9,742 nucleotides of DNA from assembly GCA_030530205.1 (NCBI GenBank), contig JAUMVK010000076.1:1-9742 (forward strand), in the 5' to 3' direction. Positions 6,706 to 9,742 of this stretch are shown here, piece by piece; the first letter of the stretch is position 1, and each line of letters starts with the position of its first letter. The DNA is from RGIG3701 sp030530205. GTDB taxonomy: Bacteria > Planctomycetota > Planctomycetia > Pirellulales > Thermoguttaceae. The position numbers and the translations under genes are program-made. Under the pieces are notes generated by a model. It did not search any database and had not been told where the DNA came from. It saw only the letters and a program-made list of their open reading frames with translations.

Positions 6706-9483
6706 TCAATCCGGCAGCGGCGTCACGACCGGTTCTTTGCCCGGTTCGGTTACGATCTTGCCCCCGCCGTCGGTCTTGAGGATCCCGAAATCGACCGGAG
6801 CCGCGGGTGGGAAAAGACGCTCATAAAGCGGCTGGTCCGTCTCGATTTGAGGCTGGAACGTCTTTCCGTCTTCCAGCCGGCCCAGTCTGTAACGGTAATA
6901 AAACGCCGGGGTCGCGAGCATTTTCAGGCGCAGATCGTAGTTCATCACGTCGGCCCCGAGCGGAACCGCGGAGACGAAGAGTTCCTGCCGCCCCGTCCGA
7001 CGGTCCGCCGGAATTTCCAGCGTGGTTTCGATCGCAGACCGGAAGTCCCCCTCGACGGTCTTCAGCAAAACGTCCTCGCACGTATGCGTTTCGTTCGTTC
7101 CCGCCCGTGAGAGCCAGAACGTGAACTGGAATTTTTCCTGGGGAACTGGCCGGTCCTGGAAGCGCTCCCAATCGACGCGGACGTTCAGCTTTTCGGCGGG
7201 TAGGGCGTTCAGTTCCACCTGCGCTTTCGGCGAGACCGGCACCAGACCGGAAACCGGCTTGCGGCGCGCGTTGACGTAGTGGACGGTTTTCGCACCTTCT
7301 TTCCAGGTGGAACGTTCCACGACCCGGCCGGAGGCGTGGCGGTAGATCATCGATTCGGTCCCGGTTTGGGGATTTCGGGCCAGAAAACCGAACTGTGGGA
7401 GCGTGACCCCTTCGACCGCCCAGTCTTCGGTCCCCTGGTTGACGTAAACCGTCATGCCGCAGTCCCAAACGACTTTCACGCGGTGAATGTCGCCGCCGAC
7501 GAACTCGACGCTGAGGATCTCTGAGCGGGCGAGTTCCCGCGAGACGCACTGGGCGAGCCAGTACATGCGGACCGTCTGGTGCAGCGCTTTCGGAAGGTCC
7601 AGATCGCGGACGTAACCGGAAAGGATCTCGTTCACGTCCCGGCAAAAACCGTCGGTCATCAGCGCGTGCCCGGTCAGGATCTCGGTCGAAATGTACTCGT
7701 CGCTTTCCAGCCCGTGCAGTTCGCGGCCGAGCGAGCCTTCGAAGCGCTGGGAGTAACCGACGCCGTGGAGGATCATTTTCTGGTGGTTCACGAGATCGAA
7801 CCACGGGATCCGCGTCACGTCCTCAAAATCCCGGATCGTGAACCAGCGGTAAGGAACGCTCGAATCGCGCGTCAGGCGCATGAACTGGCAGTCGCCGCCG
7901 TCCAGATGCCCCACGAGGAAATCGTGCGCCGACTCGCTGTTCGTGAAGGTCTGAAAACCGCACGCGGCGTTCTGCGTGTTCCGGATCGTGTCGAAGACGT
8001 TCGCCACGCCGGCCACCGCCTCTTTTTGCGTGATGAATCGTCCGTTCCGGTCCCAGAGCGGCGCGGCAGCCCACGGCCCAGTCCCCAGAACGTCCGTGAA
8101 GACCGCGTCGAGCGTGAAACCGTCGGCGTTCATTTCGTCGAGCGTCTGCTTCATCACGCCGGCGGCGCGGTGGGCCGCAAGCCGGTAACTCTGCGCGTCG
8201 AGCGGAACGTTCAGGTACGCAGGCAGCGGCTGACCGTCGGCCTTGAATGTCACGTTTTCAAACGAAAACGTCGAGGCGTCCGGGTAATAATCGATCACGT
8301 TCAGGTGCACGCCCATCCCCCAGCCGTACTTGCGGCAGAGCGCGAGGCAGTTTTTCATCTCCTGCGTCGTTCCGAAGAGCGGGTTCGGCGGGTAAACGTC
8401 CGGCAGGCGGTGGTCGTAGTGGAACCTCTGCCAGTTGTGCGAGATGAAAAACAGATCGTCGCGCAGGCCGTACGTTTCGGCGCACTGGCGCAGGAATTTT
8501 TCGTGCTGGGAGAAACGCCCGTTCCAAAAGTCCACGCAGAATTTTCCCGCCTTTTTCGCGGCTCCCGGAGCGGCGGGTTTTTCCATCAGCGGCCGGTAGC
8601 GGATCGCGCAGTCGAAGCCCCCTTTCGTCCCGGAAACGAGCGTGAACGTGGTGGGCGAAATGCCGGAAATTCCGCAGAGTTTCTTTTCCGGGTCGTGGAA
8701 AGTGTAGAGGAACGGCGCGCTGGAAGCCATGAGGAGCGATTTCCCGTCGGCGAAGTCAAACGCGACGTACGACGTGGAGTTTTGGTGGCCATTGGACGAA
8801 ATATTCACCTTTCCCGGCTTTTTCACGTACCAACCGTAACTCATGTAAAGGCCCTCGATCGCCTGCGGGGAGACGAGCTGCACGTCCTGAAGCGCGACCG
8901 GGTCCGCGTCCACCTGGATCTGAAGCGCGTCCCCTTTTTTGCGGAACGAAACGGCCGGTTTTTCCCCCTTCACGGTTTGAATTCTCAGCTCGAGCGGGAT
9001 CCCGTCCAGGGGTTCCACCGGGACCGTGATCCACTGCGTCTCGACTTTCGGCTGGACTTTTTCGACCCCGACGAGCGTCTGGACCGGGTAAACCACGTTG
9101 ATCTTCGTGCCGTTAAAAAAGACGTTGAGCGTCACGGGGTAGTGGGCCGTGAACGTTCCGGGGAGCGCCGCGATCTGGACCGTTTTCGTGAGCGTGCCGT
9201 TGGCGGGGATCGTTTCGTCGGTGGTCAGCGTCTTTTTTTCCGGCTCGGAACTTTCCGGGAAAATGACCGAGTCGAGCGCGCTGAACACGAGTTTGGCGCG
9301 GATCTCCCGGTCGTTCCGGTTTTCGAGCGTGACCGTCACGTTGACCGGGACATTCAGTTCCCTGATCGCCGGCGGCTGCTGCATCGTGACGGTCAGCCCG
9401 CCCTCGGTGCCGGAATTGCAAACGTACGCGCAGACCGTTCCGGTCAGGAACAAAACGAACAGAAAAGAAAGGAAAGGTTTCAT
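6706..9483 (-). CDS. Large secreted glycoside-hydrolase-like protein, family unassigned (GH101/GH129/DUF5696-like barrel suspected)
   Basis: A 925-residue exported protein. The signal peptide (1-19, ending GTVCA) is followed by an Ig-like domain at about 25-140 (VNVTVTLENRNDREI, ANGTLTKTVQI) of the kind that precedes catalytic domains. A beta-rich region at about 150-330 resembles a mutarotase-like sandwich. A barrel-like region at about 335-620 contains FFISHNWQRF, KYGWGMGVHLNVIDYYPDA, FTLDAVFTDVLG and FTNSESAHDFLVGHLDGGD. Asp459 or Asp464 is a candidate nucleophile and Glu517 a candidate acid/base, proposed by position only. The rest (about 650-925) is beta-rich. The pattern recalls retaining barrels of GH101, GH129 and DUF5696 proteins, but I cannot fix the family. 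ATG 9481-9483 has no Shine-Dalgarno. The TGA stop (6706-6708) is the first codon of a repeat. It is upstream of GH43 on the same strand, 165 bp away, so co-transcription is possible. Confidence 0.8.
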   Translation of the reverse strand: MKPFLSFLFVLFLTGTVCAYVCNSGTEGGLTVTMQQPPAIRELNVPVNVTVTLENRNDREIRAKLVFSALDSVIFPESSEPEKKTLTTDETIPANGTLTKTVQIAALPGTFTAHYPVTLNVFFNGTKINVVYPVQTLVGVEKVQPKVETQWITVPVEPLDGIPLELRIQTVKGEKPAVSFRKKGDALQIQVDADPVALQDVQLVSPQAIEGLYMSYGWYVKKPGKVNISSNGHQNSTSYVAFDFADGKSLLMASSAPFLYTFHDPEKKLCGISGISPTTFTLVSGTKGGFDCAIRYRPLMEKPAAPGAAKKAGKFCVDFWNGRFSQHEKFLRQCAETYGLRDDLFFISHNWQRFHYDHRLPDVYPPNPLFGTTQEMKNCLALCRKYGWGMGVHLNVIDYYPDASTFSFENVTFKADGQPLPAYLNVPLDAQSYRLAAHRAAGVMKQTLDEMNADGFTLDAVFTDVLGTGPWAAAPLWDRNGRFITQKEAVAGVANVFDTIRNTQNAACGFQTFTNSESAHDFLVGHLDGGDCQFMRLTRDSSVPYRWFTIRDFEDVTRIPWFDLVNHQKMILHGVGYSQRFEGSLGRELHGLESDEYISTEILTGHALMTDGFCRDVNEILSGYVRDLDLPKALHQTVRMYWLAQCVSRELARSEILSVEFVGGDIHRVKVVWDCGMTVYVNQGTEDWAVEGVTLPQFGFLARNPQTGTESMIYRHASGRVVERSTWKEGAKTVHYVNARRKPVSGLVPVSPKAQVELNALPAEKLNVRVDWERFQDRPVPQEKFQFTFWLSRAGTNETHTCEDVLLKTVEGDFRSAIETTLEIPADRRTGRQELFVSAVPLGADVMNYDLRLKMLATPAFYYRYRLGRLEDGKTFQPQIETDQPLYERLFPPAAPVDFGILKTDGGGKIVTEPGKEPVVTPLPD

Positions 9484-9507
9484 TTTAGTAGGGGGGAAGA
9501 TTTTTTT

Positions 9508-9526
9508 GAGTTAGGAGTGAGGAGTT
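9508..9526 (+). repeat. Second copy of the heptamer leader
   Basis: These 19 bases are identical to 6552-6570 and are built from the same GGAGTTA/GGAGTGA heptamers. They lie 25 bp upstream of the 925-residue gene's ATG, in the same orientation relative to that gene as the other copy has to GH43. A run of seven T (9501-9507) precedes them on the + strand. Confidence 0.75.
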
Positions 9527-9536
9527 GAAAACGGGA

Positions 9537-9570
9537 GGCGGTAATGGAGGCCGGAGGCCGGAATTACGCG
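9537..9570 (+). repeat. GTAAT palindrome, copy 5 (GGCC type)
   Basis: GTAAT-GGA-[GGCC]-GGA-[GGCC]-GGA-ATTAC, forward. The preceding GAAAACGGGAGGCGG links it to the heptamer leader, as in the complement of copy 4. It forms a 43-bp-period tandem with copy 6. Confidence 0.92.
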
Positions 9571-9579
9571 TGGATGGGA

Positions 9580-9613
9580 GGCGGTAATGGAGCGCGGAGC
9601 GCGGAATTACGCG
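9580..9613 (+). repeat. GTAAT palindrome, copy 6 (GCGC type)
   Basis: GTAAT-GGA-[GCGC]-GGA-[GCGC]-GGA-ATTAC, forward. It differs from copy 5 only by the swapped tetramers within the core, and both are preceded by GGGAG and followed by GCGTGG. Confidence 0.92.
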
Positions 9614-9641
9614 TGGGTTCCACGGCTGGAGATTTTCAACC

Positions 9642-9677
9642 GGCGCGTAATTCCGGCCTTCGGCCTTCATTACCGCC
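9642..9677 (-). repeat. GTAAT palindrome, copy 7 (GGCC type)
   Basis: Reverse orientation: GTAAT-TCC-[GGCC]-TTC-[GGCC]-TTC-ATTAC with GGCGC/CGCC flanks. It faces copy 6 across a 28-bp spacer related to the one between copies 3 and 4. Confidence 0.92.
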
Positions 9678-9704
9678 TCCCATTCGTCCGTGGTGGTTTT
9701 GGCC

Positions 9705-9740
9705 GGCGCGTAATTCCGCGCTTCGCGCTCCATTACCGCC
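9705..9740 (-). repeat. GTAAT palindrome, copy 8 (GCGC type)
   Basis: Reverse orientation: GTAAT-TCC-[GCGC]-TTC-[GCGC]-TCC-ATTAC with GGCGC/CGCC flanks. It ends two bases before the window edge, so the array may continue. The spacer to copy 7 (9678-9704) ends in TTTTGGCC, echoing the other spacers. Confidence 0.9.
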
Positions 9741-9742
9741 TC

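Larger units (their letters stand above)
6547..6708. repeat. Composite inverted-repeat element filling the GH43 / 925-residue gene gap
   Basis: The gap is almost wholly repeat: heptamer leader, forward palindrome (6592-6625), 29-bp spacer, reverse palindrome (6655-6690) and a reversed leader reaching 6708. Read on the complement from 6708, the right half (TGAGGAGT, GAAAACGG, AGGCGG, then the palindrome) matches 9518-9570 over 52/53 bases with one substitution and one indel. No target-site duplication or transposase is visible. It resembles a BIME or MITE in layout. Confidence 0.65.

Noticed and set aside
6541..6708. Insertion sequence
   Set aside because: There is no transposase frame and no target duplication. 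At about 160 bp it could only be a non-autonomous element, and is listed as a composite repeat.
7579..9528. 649-codon open frame on the + strand opposite the 925-residue gene
   Set aside because: It is antisense to a gene with signal peptide and recognisable domains. Its translation is Arg/Val/His-rich with no domain order, typical of the complement of a GC-rich gene.
9537..9740. CRISPR array
   Set aside because: The repeats are palindromes in both orientations with short unequal gaps (9, 28 and 27 bp) and related spacers; no cas genes are present.

Overview
The window most likely comes from a planctomycete, probably close to Pirellulales. The basis is the lipoprotein at 716-1576: its layout (lipobox, long Gln-rich coiled coil, 'NNL.LQGQ' start, OmpA-like end with an 'SQAM.V.D.L' helix) resembles an OmpA-type family I recall from Pirellulales genomes. 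Weak or absent Shine-Dalgarno sites, the moderately high GC and the very large secreted hydrolases fit too. This is inference from family resemblance, not a search.

Layout. Bases 1-596 hold the C-terminal end of a disordered Pro/Gln/Thr-rich protein on the + strand. A promoter-bearing gap (597-715) precedes the OmpA-like lipoprotein. Only 22 bp later comes a 1186-residue secreted GH38-like (alpha-mannosidase superfamily) enzyme with two C-terminal fibronectin III-like modules (1599-5159, +). It converges on a secreted GH43 five-bladed beta-propeller enzyme (5449-6540, -). Upstream of that on the same strand is a 925-residue secreted protein with a glycosidase-like barrel that I cannot assign to a family (6706-9483, -). 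Together the three exported enzymes look like a small glycan-degradation locus: an alpha-mannosidase-like exo-enzyme, an arabinan/xylan-type GH43 and an uncharacterised hydrolase. No transporter, SusC/D pair, sulfatase or regulator is present.

The most striking content is between the genes. At least eight copies of a 34-37 bp palindrome fill the spaces around the GH43 and 925-residue genes: two between GH38 and GH43, two between GH43 and the 925-residue gene, and four upstream of the latter, up to the window edge. The core is GTAAT-GGA-[tetramer]-GGA-[tetramer]-GGA-ATTAC. The tetramer is itself self-complementary and alternates mainly between GGCC and GCGC, so the core is both an inverted repeat and a GGA-headed heptamer direct repeat. 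Copies occur in facing pairs with a related 28-29 bp spacer and carry a GGAGTTA/GGAGTGA heptamer leader outside. The stop codons of both minus-strand enzyme genes lie inside repeat sequence. A second repeat, a 24-bp hairpin sequence, occurs once as the probable terminator of the GH38 gene and once in frame inside that same gene, in an interdomain linker. A near-perfect 130/129 bp tandem duplication occupies most of the GH38-GH43 gap.

I see no tRNA, rRNA, CRISPR array, transposase or integrase in the window.
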